Assembly: GCA_004010275.1 (NCBI GenBank)
Contig: RBWT01000018.1
Coordinates: forward strand, 1-61,824
Reading direction: 5' to 3'
DNA: 61,824 bases
Origin: Streptomyces huasconensis
GTDB taxonomy: Bacteria > Actinomycetota > Actinomycetes > Streptomycetales > Streptomycetaceae
The notes below the pieces were generated by a model that ran no database searches, was not told the origin of the DNA, and saw only the letters and a list, made by a program, of their open reading frames with translations. Positions 10,297-18,933 of the stretch are shown here, in pieces. The position numbers and the translations under genes are program-made. How positions within the stretch are numbered: the first letter of the stretch is position 1; every line of letters starts with the position of its first letter.

Positions 10297-12405
10297 TCAC
10301 GCAGGCCGGTGCAGCACCGTCAGGCTCCGGTCCGTCAGCGTCAGCCGATCCCCGGCCCGTACCTTCGGACCCTCTCCCTCCGGAACGCCCTCCGGGCACG
10401 CCGTGTCGACGACGACCTGCCACTGACGGCCGTGGTTGACCGGCACCACGAATTCCAGCGGTTCCGGCGAGGCGTTGAACAGCAGCAGGAACGAGTCGTC
10501 GGAGATCCGCTCCCCGCGCGGTCCCGGCTCCGAGATGGCGTTGCCGTTCATGAACACGGTCAGCGCCCGCATGTGTGAGGCGTTCCAGTCGCTGTCCTCC
10601 ATCTCGTCGCCCGCCGGGGTGAACCAGGCGATGTCGGACAGCTCGTCGCGCGTGCCCTGCACCGGCCGGCCGTGGAAGAACCGGCGCCTGCGGAAGACCG
10701 GATGGTCGCGCCGCAGCATCGCCATCGCGCGCGTGAACTCCAGGATCGGGCTCTCGCCGTCCGGCCAGCGCACCCACGCCACTTCGTTGTCCTGGCAGTA
10801 CGCGTTGTTGTTGCCGCCCTGCGTGCGCGCGAACTCGTCGCCATGGCTGATCATCGGCACGCCCTGGGAGAGCATGAGCGTGGCGATGAAGTTCCGCATC
10901 TGCCGCTCGCGCAGAGCGAGGACGGCCGGATCGTCCGTCTCGCCCTCGGCCCCGCAGTTCCACGAGCGGTTGTGGCTCTCGCCGTCCTTGTTGCCCTCGC
11001 CGTTGGCCTCGTTGTGCTTCTCGTTGTACGAGACGAGGTCGTGCAGCGTGAAACCGTCGTGGCAGGTGGCGAAGTTGATCGAGGCCAGCGGACGCCTCCC
11101 GTCGTCCTGGTAGAGGTCGGAGGAGCCGGTCAGCCGGGACGCGAACTCCGCCAGGGTGCGTGGTTCGCCCCGCCACAGGTCGCGCACCGTGTCGCGGTAC
11201 ATGCCGTTCCACTCGGTCCACAGGGGCGGGAAGTTGCCCACCTGATAGCCGCCCTCGCCGACGTCCCAGGGCTCGGCGATCAGCTTCACCTGGCTGACCA
11301 CCGGGTCCTGCTGCACCAGGTCGAAGAACGACGACAGGCGGTCCACCTCGTGGAACTGCCGCGCGAGCGTCGCCGCGAGGTCGAAGCGGAAGCCGTCGAC
11401 GTGCATCTCCGTGACCCAGTACCGCAGCGAGTCCATGATCATCTGGAGGACGTGCGGCGAGCGCATCAGGAGCGAGTTGCCCGTCCCTGTGGTGTCCATG
11501 TAGTAGCGCGGGTCGTCCATGAGGCGGTAGTACGAGGCGTTGTCCAGCCCCTTGAAGGACAGGGTGGGGCCGAGGTGGTTGCCCTCGGCGGTGTGGTTGT
11601 AGACGACGTCGAGGATCACCTCGATGTTCGCCTCGTGCAGCGCCTTCACGGCCTGCTTGAACTCCAGGACCTGTTCGCCGCGGTTGCCCCAGGAGGCGTA
11701 CGTGTTGTGCGGGGCGAAGAAGCCGATGGTGTTGTAGCCCCAGTAGTTGTTGAGGCCCATGTCCACCAGGCGGTGGTCGTTCACGAACTGGTGCACCGGC
11801 ATCAGCTCCAGGGCGGTCACCCCGAGCTTCGTCAGATGCTCGATGATCGCCGGATGCCCGAGCGCCGCGTACGACCCGCGCAGCTCGTCCGGGAGGTCCG
11901 GGTGCAGCATCGTCAGGCCCTTCACATGGGCCTCGTAGATCACGGTCTCGTTGTACGGGGTGCGGGGCGGCCGGTCGTCGCCCCAGTCGAAGTACGGATT
12001 GACGACCACCGACGTCATCATGTGCGGCGCCGAGTCCAGGTCGTTGCGCCTGCCGGGGTCCTCGAAGTGGTAGCCGTACACCTCCTCGCCCCAGTCGACG
12101 CGCCCGCTCACCGCGCGCGCGTACGGATCGAGCAGCAGCTTCGCGGAGTTGCAGCGGTGCCCCTGCTCGGGTGCGTAGGGGCCGTGCACCCGCAAGCCGT
12201 ACCGCTGTCCCGGCATGACGCCGGGGAGGTAGGCATGCCGCACGAACGCGTCGGACTCGCGCAGCTCGACGGCCGTCTCCGACCCGTCGTCGTGCAGGAG
12301 ACACAGCTCCATGCGCTCTGCGGCCTCGGAGAAGACCGCGAAATTCGTGCCGGCTCCGTCATACGTGGCACCTAAGGGGTACGCCTGCCCAGGCCAGACC
12401 TGCAT
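10297..12405 (-). CDS. glgX: Glycogen debranching enzyme GlgX (TreX-type)
   Basis: Intact 702-aa GH13 isoamylase-type enzyme that cuts alpha-1,6 branches of glycogen, feeding linear maltodextrin to TreY. An N-terminal CBM48 domain (YPLGATYDGAGTNFAVFSEA) is followed by a catalytic barrel with DVVYNHTAEG, GFRFDLAATL (nucleophile Asp), LIAEPWDVGEGGYQVG (acid/base Glu) and NFATCHDGFTLHD. ATG 12405 is chosen because the protein begins MQVWPGQAYPLG, the usual GlgX start; the frame extends upstream but without family sequence. Its location next to treY/treZ supports a role in the TreY-TreZ route. Confidence 0.95.
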   Translation of the reverse strand: MQVWPGQAYPLGATYDGAGTNFAVFSEAAERMELCLLHDDGSETAVELRESDAFVRHAYLPGVMPGQRYGLRVHGPYAPEQGHRCNSAKLLLDPYARAVSGRVDWGEEVYGYHFEDPGRRNDLDSAPHMMTSVVVNPYFDWGDDRPPRTPYNETVIYEAHVKGLTMLHPDLPDELRGSYAALGHPAIIEHLTKLGVTALELMPVHQFVNDHRLVDMGLNNYWGYNTIGFFAPHNTYASWGNRGEQVLEFKQAVKALHEANIEVILDVVYNHTAEGNHLGPTLSFKGLDNASYYRLMDDPRYYMDTTGTGNSLLMRSPHVLQMIMDSLRYWVTEMHVDGFRFDLAATLARQFHEVDRLSSFFDLVQQDPVVSQVKLIAEPWDVGEGGYQVGNFPPLWTEWNGMYRDTVRDLWRGEPRTLAEFASRLTGSSDLYQDDGRRPLASINFATCHDGFTLHDLVSYNEKHNEANGEGNKDGESHNRSWNCGAEGETDDPAVLALRERQMRNFIATLMLSQGVPMISHGDEFARTQGGNNNAYCQDNEVAWVRWPDGESPILEFTRAMAMLRRDHPVFRRRRFFHGRPVQGTRDELSDIAWFTPAGDEMEDSDWNASHMRALTVFMNGNAISEPGPRGERISDDSFLLLFNASPEPLEFVVPVNHGRQWQVVVDTACPEGVPEGEGPKVRAGDRLTLTDRSLTVLHRPA

Positions 12406-12562
12406 GAATACGACTCTTTCACTAATGCCCCCTCGGGGCGGGGCCACTTTGGCCAGAGTCTCCCCGAAAGTGGGGCAACCACCCCTGAGTTGAAGCCGTC
12501 TAACCGTCTGACCACATACTCGGCATGCCCACTCATGGGGCGCCAGGGGAGTAGGGGGAGCA

Positions 12563-13351
12563 GTGCGAGAGATAGTCAGACGCCACCTCGGGAAGGTGGT
12601 GGCGGGCGCGGCGGTCGCGGCGACCGCCACCGCCGTACTGGTGGGCGTCAATCTGCCGGGGTCGGAGGCGGGCGAGTCGGGGGACCGCCGGGCCAACGCG
12701 GCAGCGGCGAAGCAGGACGCCGTCGCCAAGGACGGTGTCATCGAGGCCGCGCCCGAAGAGGGCGCGAAGGGGATCGGCAGCGACCCGCTGACCGACGAGG
12801 AGATCGAGCGCGCGGAGAAGGCCTCGGTCAGCGGGCAGCTGCGCGCCAGTGCCCGGGACGTGGAGGGGGACCGCGGCCCGCAGCTGCTGTCCACGAACCT
12901 CAGCGAGCCCGACCCGAACGACACCGGGGCCGCGCCGCGCCGGGCCGAAGTCGTCTACTACGACTACAAGAAGGACGCCGTCGTCACCAAGACGGTGAAC
13001 CTGGAGACCGGCAAGGTGGACGACACGACCACCGCGCAGAACGTCCAGCCGCCGCCCAGCCAGGACGAACTCGTCGAGGGCGCCAGGCTGCTGATCGCCG
13101 ACCCGCTCGGCAAGGGCCTGAAGCAGGACTTCAAGCACGCCACCGGCAAGAAGCTGACCGGCCCGGACCAGTTGCAGCTGAGCGGCATGGTCTTCCGCAA
13201 GGAGACCGTCGAGCGCGTGCCGTCCGGCCTCACCGAGTGCGGCAAGCACCGGTGCCTCCAGGTCGTCACGAAGGTCAAGAACGGCCCGTGGATCGACACC
13301 CGGTCCCTCGTCGTCGACCTGAGCACCCGCAAGGTCGGCCGCCTCGGCTGA
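12563..13351 (+). CDS. Secreted protein, tyramine oxidase subunit B-like
   Basis: 262 aa. The N-terminus MREIVRRHLGKVVAGAAVAA is followed by a hydrophobic stretch, an uncleaved anchor or secretion signal. The rest is a soluble domain with VVYYDYKKDAVVTKTVNLET and ends in a short Cys loop TECGKHRCLQVV. In Streptomyces, proteins of this kind are annotated tyramine oxidase subunit B and lie next to a copper amine oxidase, as here. Start GTG 12563 follows GGGGGAG. The family assignment is from memory of this gene pairing, not from a diagnostic motif, so function is inferred from context. Confidence 0.6.
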   Translation: MREIVRRHLGKVVAGAAVAATATAVLVGVNLPGSEAGESGDRRANAAAAKQDAVAKDGVIEAAPEEGAKGIGSDPLTDEEIERAEKASVSGQLRASARDVEGDRGPQLLSTNLSEPDPNDTGAAPRRAEVVYYDYKKDAVVTKTVNLETGKVDDTTTAQNVQPPPSQDELVEGARLLIADPLGKGLKQDFKHATGKKLTGPDQLQLSGMVFRKETVERVPSGLTECGKHRCLQVVTKVKNGPWIDTRSLVVDLSTRKVGRLG

Positions 13352-13357
13352 TTCCGG

Positions 13358-13397
13358 CGACACGCCGACATGCCGACACGCCGACATGCCGACACGC
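13358..13397 (+). repeat. 8-bp tandem repeat, five units
   Basis: Five perfect-length copies of CGACAYGC, with C and T alternating at position 6, directly after the stop of the subunit-B gene and upstream of the amine oxidase ATG. It lies in the 102-bp gap between two genes that should be cotranscribed. No function is evident. Confidence 0.8.
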
Positions 13398-13453
13398 CGG
13401 TCCACCGGCACACCGACATCACCTTCTCCTCGTACGAGGGAGTCCACTCCGCA

Positions 13454-14764
13454 ATGCACGTCAACAGAGTCTCGCGCGCCCGCAAACAGGCCACCATGGC
13501 CCTCGCGGTCACCGCGCTCCTCGGCGGCGCCCTCGGCCTCGCCGCCCCCGCCTCCGCCGCCCCGAAGGCGCCCGACGCGCCCGCGGCCGACTGCAGTGAC
13601 GCCTACAAGATCGAGCAGACCGTCGACGGCGGCACGACCTGGCGCATGTGCTGGCACTACAACACGCTCTCCGGCCTGATACTCGACAAGATCAGCTACC
13701 AGCCGAAGGGCGAGGCCAAGCCCATACCCGTCCTCACCAGCGCCCGGCTCGCCCAGGTGCACGTCCCCTACGACGACGGCGAGGCCGAGTACGACGACGT
13801 CACCGGCACCGACTTCGGCCAGGCCCTGCAGAACCTCTCGCCCGGCGAGTGCCCCGGCGGCACCATCAAGACCGTCAAGGTCCCGCACCGGGGCGACGTG
13901 AAGGGCCTGTGCACCACCACGCGCGCGCGTGGGCACGCGTACCGCCTGAACGACGACGAGAGCACCGGCGGCACCGGCAAGGTCTACACCGGCCAGGGCA
14001 AGGACCTGCTCGTCTACACCGTCAACAAGGCGTCCTGGTACGAGTACATCACCGAGTGGCGCTTCTCCTCGGACGGCACCATCACCTCCAACGTCGGCGC
14101 GACCGGCAGCCTCTCGCCGTACGACTACGACGGCGGCGACAGCCGTGGCTGGCCCATCGGCAAGGGCGACCAGGCCAAGGCCGAGAGCCACGCGCACAAC
14201 GTCTTCTGGCGGCTCAACTTCGGCCTGGACGGCTCCCCGAAGGCCAAGGTCGAGCAGTACGACTCCACGGTCACCCCGCCCACCGGCCAGGGCAGCCCCA
14301 CCACCAAGACCACCCGTACCAAGGTCACCAAGGAGCTGGCGGGCGACCGCAAGGACATGCGCTGGTGGCGCGTGGTCAGCGGCGCGGGCAAGAACAAGGA
14401 CGGCCACCCCAGGTCGTACGAGATCGTGCCCGGCGCCAGCAACAAGCACGCCGGACGGCCCTTCACCAAGCACGACGTGTACTTCACCGAGTACAAGAAG
14501 TGCGAGCAGTACGCGAGCAACAACATCGGCTGCCCGGCGGGCACTCCGTCGAGTGTCGACAAGTGGGTGAACGGCCAGAGCCTCACGCACCCCATCACCT
14601 GGGTGCACATCGGCTTCCACCACATCGCGCGTGACGAGGACCAGCAGCCGATGCCGGTCCACTGGCAGGGCTTCTCGCTGGCAGCGCGCGACGTCACCGC
14701 TATGAGCCCGCTCACTCCGCAGGATCTGGCCGGCCAGAACGGCCAGCCTCCGACGGGCGGTTGA
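13454..14764 (+). CDS. Secreted short copper amine oxidase (WYEY variant)
   Basis: 436 aa with a signal peptide of about 36 residues ending APASAA. Start ATG 13454 has GAGGGAG about 12 nt upstream. It matches the catalytic domain of copper amine oxidases: candidate base D115 in DDVTGTDFG, topaquinone-precursor region SWYEYITEW followed by DGTITSNVGATGSL, copper ligands H246/H248 in SHAHNVFWRL, and third ligand H390 in GFHHIARDED, then the PMPVHWQGF end block. Oddities: the usual N-Y-D/E-Y cofactor motif reads W195-Y196-E197-Y198, and the N-terminal domains of the 640-700 aa enzymes are absent. It would oxidise amines such as tyramine, working with the preceding gene product. Extracellular. 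Confidence 0.8.
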   Translation: MHVNRVSRARKQATMALAVTALLGGALGLAAPASAAPKAPDAPAADCSDAYKIEQTVDGGTTWRMCWHYNTLSGLILDKISYQPKGEAKPIPVLTSARLAQVHVPYDDGEAEYDDVTGTDFGQALQNLSPGECPGGTIKTVKVPHRGDVKGLCTTTRARGHAYRLNDDESTGGTGKVYTGQGKDLLVYTVNKASWYEYITEWRFSSDGTITSNVGATGSLSPYDYDGGDSRGWPIGKGDQAKAESHAHNVFWRLNFGLDGSPKAKVEQYDSTVTPPTGQGSPTTKTTRTKVTKELAGDRKDMRWWRVVSGAGKNKDGHPRSYEIVPGASNKHAGRPFTKHDVYFTEYKKCEQYASNNIGCPAGTPSSVDKWVNGQSLTHPITWVHIGFHHIARDEDQQPMPVHWQGFSLAARDVTAMSPLTPQDLAGQNGQPPTGG

Positions 14765-14868
14765 GAAAACACCCTGTGCATCCGGCTGCACCGTCCGCCG
14801 CTCCCGGAGTACCCTTCCTTGATCGTTGACCGGGGGAGTGGCCAGGGGGAGCGGAAGGCGGTGCGCGG

Positions 14869-16119
14869 GTGAGCTCGGGTGGGCGGGAGCTGCCTCCTGG
14901 TGACGAGGGTCACGAGGGGGGCTCCGCGGACGTACCCGCCGGAGCGGTGTCGCTGGCCCGGCCGATGGAGACGGGATCTCAGATCGGACCGGAACTGGAC
15001 TGGGGCACCGACGCCTGGCGCGAGGTCCGTACGCGCGCCCAGCGTGCCGGGCGGGCCTACATCTGGCTGAATCTGGTGGAACAGCGGCTGCGCGCGGTCG
15101 TGGCCGCTGTGCTGCGTCCCGTCTACGAACCCGTCCACGCCGACGAGTGGGTGGTGGCCGCCGCCGGTCCCGCGGGCCAGGAGTGGGTGCAGCGGGCCGT
15201 CGCCGTACGCGAGGTGAGCCGGCGCAAGGGCTACCTGCTCGACCCGGCGGACGACAACGTCCTCAGCTTCCTCACCCTGCCGCAGCTGCGCGAGCTGATG
15301 GTGCAGCACTGGCCGTGCTTCGAGCCGTACCTCGACGACCGGCGCGACGTCGAGCTGGCCCTCGACGAGCTGGAGGTCACCCGGAACGTCGTCTCGCGCA
15401 ACCGCGCCCTGTCCGAGGCGGTGCTCGCCCAGGCCGAGCGCGCCTCGGCCCGGCTCCTGGACATTCTCGGCGCGGGTACGGACACGCCCTCCGCGCGGCG
15501 CCTGCCCGTCGACGCCGTCGAGGACCTGGTCGGCGACCGCTACGCGGACGTGGTGGCCGTGCACGCGGACCGCGTGCGGCTGCTGCGGCAGTTTCCGGCC
15601 GAGGACATCTTCGGCGGCGCCCGCCGGCTCGACGCGATCGGCATCGGCCTCAACCTCCTCGTGCAGAACTTCTCCGGGCGCCGGCTGGTGCGGCTCGCCG
15701 AGTCCGGCTGCCGGGTGCGGCTGCTCTTCCTGAACCCGGCGAGCAGCGCGGTCAAGCGCAGGGAGCGCGAGCTGGGCATCAAGAAGGGCGAGTTGAGCCG
15801 TTCCGTCGAGATGAACATCCTGCACATGCGGCGGGTGCGGGCCCGGCTGCGCGATCCCGGCGCCTTCGAGATCCAGGTCTTCGACGAGACGCCGCGCTTC
15901 ACCGCGTATCTGGTGGACGGGGACGGGGCGGACGGCATCGCCGTCGTCCAGTCGTATCTGCGCAGGACGCGGGGGATGGAGGCGCCGGTGCTGGTGCTGC
16001 GCGGCGGCGGCCGCGTGCTGAGACCGGGCGATACGGGCGATGTGGGGGAGAGCGGGCTTTTCCCGACATACCGCGAGGAGTTCGAGGTGGCGTGGGCGGA
16101 CTCGCGGCCGGTGTCCTGA
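14869..16119 (+). CDS. SAV2148 family HEPN-domain protein
   Basis: 416 aa, recognised as the Streptomyces SAV2148 family. After a disordered Gly-rich N-terminus, residues about 45-215 form a helical HEPN-like domain with the conserved block LDELEVTRNVVSRNRALSEA. In catalytic HEPN RNases an Arg-x4-6-His motif is expected; here no His follows RN, so nuclease activity is doubtful. The C-terminal part (about 250-410) is a mixed fold with VRLLFLNPASSAVKRRE and FPTYREEFEVAWADS, resembling phospholipase-D-like effector domains. Start GTG 14869 has GGAAGG about 11 nt upstream. Cytoplasmic, function unknown. Confidence 0.8.
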   Translation: MSSGGRELPPGDEGHEGGSADVPAGAVSLARPMETGSQIGPELDWGTDAWREVRTRAQRAGRAYIWLNLVEQRLRAVVAAVLRPVYEPVHADEWVVAAAGPAGQEWVQRAVAVREVSRRKGYLLDPADDNVLSFLTLPQLRELMVQHWPCFEPYLDDRRDVELALDELEVTRNVVSRNRALSEAVLAQAERASARLLDILGAGTDTPSARRLPVDAVEDLVGDRYADVVAVHADRVRLLRQFPAEDIFGGARRLDAIGIGLNLLVQNFSGRRLVRLAESGCRVRLLFLNPASSAVKRRERELGIKKGELSRSVEMNILHMRRVRARLRDPGAFEIQVFDETPRFTAYLVDGDGADGIAVVQSYLRRTRGMEAPVLVLRGGGRVLRPGDTGDVGESGLFPTYREEFEVAWADSRPVS

Positions 16120-16255
16120 GTCACCCGTAACCCCCGGTCCGGCCCCGATCCCACCCAGGTGGGGCCCTGGAAGCGGAATGCGCCCCTCGGATTGTCAGTG
16201 GGGCATGGGATCGTGGTGGTCACTGGGGGAAAGCACCACGAAGAAGGGGGCGGCC

Positions 16256-16966
16256 ATGGGCTGGCACCAGGAGCTGCTGATCGGGTTCGACCTGGAGACG
16301 ACAGGGACGGACCCGGACGAGGCGCGCATCGTCACCGCGGCGGTGATCGAGGTCAAGGCCGGCGAGACGCTGGGGCACCGCACCTGGCTGGCGGACCCGG
16401 GGGTCCCGATCCCGGCCGAAGCGGTCGCGGTCCACGGCGTCACGAACGAACGCGCGGCGGCCGAGGGCAGGCCCGCCGACGCCGTGGCGGACGCGCTCGC
16501 GGAGGTCCTCGTCGCGTACTGGCAGTCGGGCGTCCCGGTCATCGCGTACAACGCGGTCTTCGACCTGAGCCTGCTCTCCGCGGAGCTGCGGAGGTATGGT
16601 CTGCCGTCCCTGCGGGAGAGGCTCGGCGGCGCGGAGCCCGGCCCGGTCATAGACCCGTACACCATCGACCGCTCCGTGGACCGCTACCGCAGGGGCAAGC
16701 GGAATCTGGAGGCGGTCTGCACGGAGTACGGCGTGGTCCTGGAGGCCGCCCATGACGCGGCGGCCGACGCCCAGGCCGCGGCCCGCCTGGCCTGCGCGAT
16801 AGCCGACCGCCACCCCAAGGTCGCCTCCCTCGGGCCGGCGGAGCTGCACCGCCGCCAGGTCGAGTGGTATGCGGAGTGGGCGGCGGACTTCCAGAACTTC
16901 CTGCGCAAGAAGGGCAATCCGGACGCGGTGGTGGACGGGGCGTGGCCCCTGCGGGCGGTGGGCTAG
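16256..16966 (+). CDS. DEDDh 3'-5' exonuclease (DnaQ-like)
   Basis: 236 aa. The three exonuclease motifs are visible: ExoI Asp-x-Glu in LIGFDLETTGTDP, ExoII Asp in VIAYNAVFDLSLL, and ExoIII His-x4-Asp in AAHDAAADAQAA. These bind two metals and hydrolyse nucleotides from a 3' end. The C-terminal tail (WYAEWAADFQNFLRKKG) is typical of actinobacterial homologues. Start ATG 16256 follows GAAGGGGG. It could act in repair or RNA/DNA trimming; no polymerase gene is adjacent. It converges with the next gene, 3 bp apart. Confidence 0.9.
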   Translation: MGWHQELLIGFDLETTGTDPDEARIVTAAVIEVKAGETLGHRTWLADPGVPIPAEAVAVHGVTNERAAAEGRPADAVADALAEVLVAYWQSGVPVIAYNAVFDLSLLSAELRRYGLPSLRERLGGAEPGPVIDPYTIDRSVDRYRRGKRNLEAVCTEYGVVLEAAHDAAADAQAAARLACAIADRHPKVASLGPAELHRRQVEWYAEWAADFQNFLRKKGNPDAVVDGAWPLRAVG

Positions 16967-16969
16967 CCC

Positions 16970-17829
16970 TCAGAAGGGGTGCCAGCGGACCGTCGCGTCA
17001 CCGTCCCGCAAGGACGCGACCCGGCGCCGGAACTCGGCAAGCGCCTTCGGGTTGGCGGGCGCGTGCTGCGCGACCCACGCGCAGCTGGCGGTCTCCCGGG
17101 CCCCGCGCAGCACGGCGCACCCTTCCCACTCCCGCACGTCCCACCCGTACACCGACACGAACCCGTCGTACGCCTCGGGTGCGAGTCCGTACCGGTCGCG
17201 GGAGAGCGCCGGCACGACCAGGTCATGTTCGCGCAGGTCGAAGGAGAAGGTCTCCAGGTCCGCGAGGACGGGGCCGTCGGGTCCGATCAGGACGTTGCGC
17301 GGCAGCGCGTCGCCGTGGATCGGCCCCGGGGGCAGGTGCGGGGTGAGCGCGGCCGCGGCGGAGGCGAAGCCGTCCCGGCGGGCGCGCAGGTAGTCCGCGT
17401 CGGACGGTTCGATGGCGTCGCCCGCGAGCCGCAGCCAGCGCTCGACGCCGCCGAGCAGTTCGCGGCGCGGCAGGGGAAAGGAGGGGGGTTCGAGTTCGTG
17501 CACGAGACGGAGCAGCGCGGCGAGGTCGCACGGGCGGGGCGCACGGCGGCCGGGAGCCGGTGCCAGAGCGTGACGGGATGGCCGTCCACGATTCGCGGCT
17601 CGCTCTCGGCGGCCCGTACGGCGGGGACATCCGCCTGCTCCAGCCAGCGGGCCACGCCCAGCTCGCGCCGCGCCCGGTCGAGGAGCCCGGGAGCGTCGCG
17701 GCCGACCTTGACGACCAGCTCGCCGACGCCGAACACCGCGTTCTCGCCCAGCGCGAGCAGCTCGGCGCCGCGTACCGGAACGGTCAGCTCCGCCGCGTCC
17801 AGTACGTCCCGCGCCCGTGCCTCGTCCAT
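16970..17829 (-). CDS. Aminoglycoside phosphotransferase (APH) family kinase
   Basis: About 285 aa with a protein-kinase-like APH fold. The N-lobe has GENAVFGVGELVVKVGRD (ATP-binding Lys in VVKVG). The C-lobe has the catalytic loop PIHGDALPRNVLIG (HGD..N) and metal-binding Asp in VLADLETFSF. APH-family enzymes phosphorylate small molecules; the substrate is not inferable and resistance should not be assumed. Start ATG 17829. One frame break near 17540 fits loss of one C in a C-rich run. Divergent from the sugar transporter operon. Confidence 0.85.
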
Positions 17830-17925
17830 CCCCGTTCCTCCCGTTCTTGCCGCCCCCCGGTGCCCCGTTCGCCGACAGTCTCGCATTCGCACAGGCCAAC
17901 CACCGTGCGCGGGACGCCCAGCTGC

Positions 17926-17954
17926 TTGACGTAACAAGATCACATCAGCACGAT
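17926..17954 (+). promoter_or_regulatory. Possible promoter of the sugar ABC operon
   Basis: TTGACG (17926-17931) is a good -35 match. With a 17-bp spacer it is followed by CACGAT (17949-17954), a poor -10. Initiation would give a leader of about 50 nt before ATG 18011. Only the -35 is convincing. Confidence 0.3.
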
Positions 17955-18010
17955 GACGGGGGCCGCCGGGGCGGCCAGACCCGTACGAGCCGCCCGAAGG
18001 AGCCGATTCC

Positions 18011-18933
18011 ATGACATTGGCGACCGCGCCGAAGCGGCCGACGAGAGGCAGGCCGGGCCGCCCGCCCGCGGACCACGGCGCGTGGTTCCTCGTCCTGCCC
18101 GCGCTGATCCCGATCCTCGTCCTCAGCGTCGGCCCGCTCCTCTACGGCATCGCGCTGGCGTTCACCGACTCCCAGTCCGGCCGCACCGAACCCACCCAGT
18201 GGATCGGCGCCCTCAACTTCCAGGACCTGCTGCACGACACGCTGTTCTGGGACTCGTTCCGCATCGGCCTGCTGTGGGCGGTCGGCGTCACCGTGCCGCA
18301 ATTCCTGCTCGCGCTCGGCCTCGCGCTGCTGCTCAACCAGAACCTGCGCTTCCGCTGGCTGGCGCGGGCGCTCGCGATCATCCCCTTGGCGATGCCCGAG
18401 GTCGTCGTCGGCATCATGTGGCGCCTCGTCTACCACCCGGACGCCGGCGTCCTCAACGAAACCCTCGCCGACCTCGGCCTCGGCGACGGCAAGGACTGGC
18501 TGACCGGTACGGGCACCGCGCTCCTGGCCGTGATCGTCGTCGGCGTCTGGGCGGGCATGCCGCAGACCACCGTCGCGCTCCTGGCCGGACTCCAGAACAC
18601 GCCGCGCGAGCTGCACGAGGCCGCCGCGATGGACGGCGCGGGCGCCTGGCGCCGCTTCCGCACGGTCACCTGGCCCGCGATCAGGCCGGTCGCCCTCGCC
18701 ATCACCGCGCTCAACTTCATCTGGAACTTCAACTCCTTCGCCCTGGTCTACGTCCTCACCCAGGGCGCCCCGGCGGCCGCACCCGCCTGCCCATGCTCTT
18801 CGCCTACGAAGAAGCGTTCCGCTACGGCCAGTTCGGCTACGCCGCGGCCATGGGCTGCGTCATGGTCGCCGTGATCTCCGTGATCCTCGCCTGCTACCTC
18901 GCGGGCCGGCTGAAGGGAGGCGACGAGGCATGA
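18011..18933 (+). CDS. Sugar ABC transporter permease (MalF/UgpA type)
   Basis: About 307 aa with six transmembrane helices. The cytoplasmic EAA loop that contacts the ATPase is LHEAAAMDGAGAWRRFRTVT. The N-terminus begins MTLATAPKRPT and the first helix is WFLVLPALIPILVLSVGPLL. One frame break near 18772 (TQGAP to GGRTRLPMLFAYEE) fits one lost G and restores the last helix and the tail YLAGRLKGGDEA. The stop overlaps the next gene by 4 bp (ATGA). It imports a sugar together with the next two genes. Confidence 0.9.

Noticed and set aside
9146..12304. Long minus-strand frame over 1,000 codons
   Set aside because: It is a different frame of glgX and the antisense of the MFS gene. The true glgX frame has all GH13 motifs.
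16970..17829. Aminoglycoside resistance gene
   Set aside because: Only the general APH kinase fold is visible. Such kinases have many substrates and no resistance context exists here.
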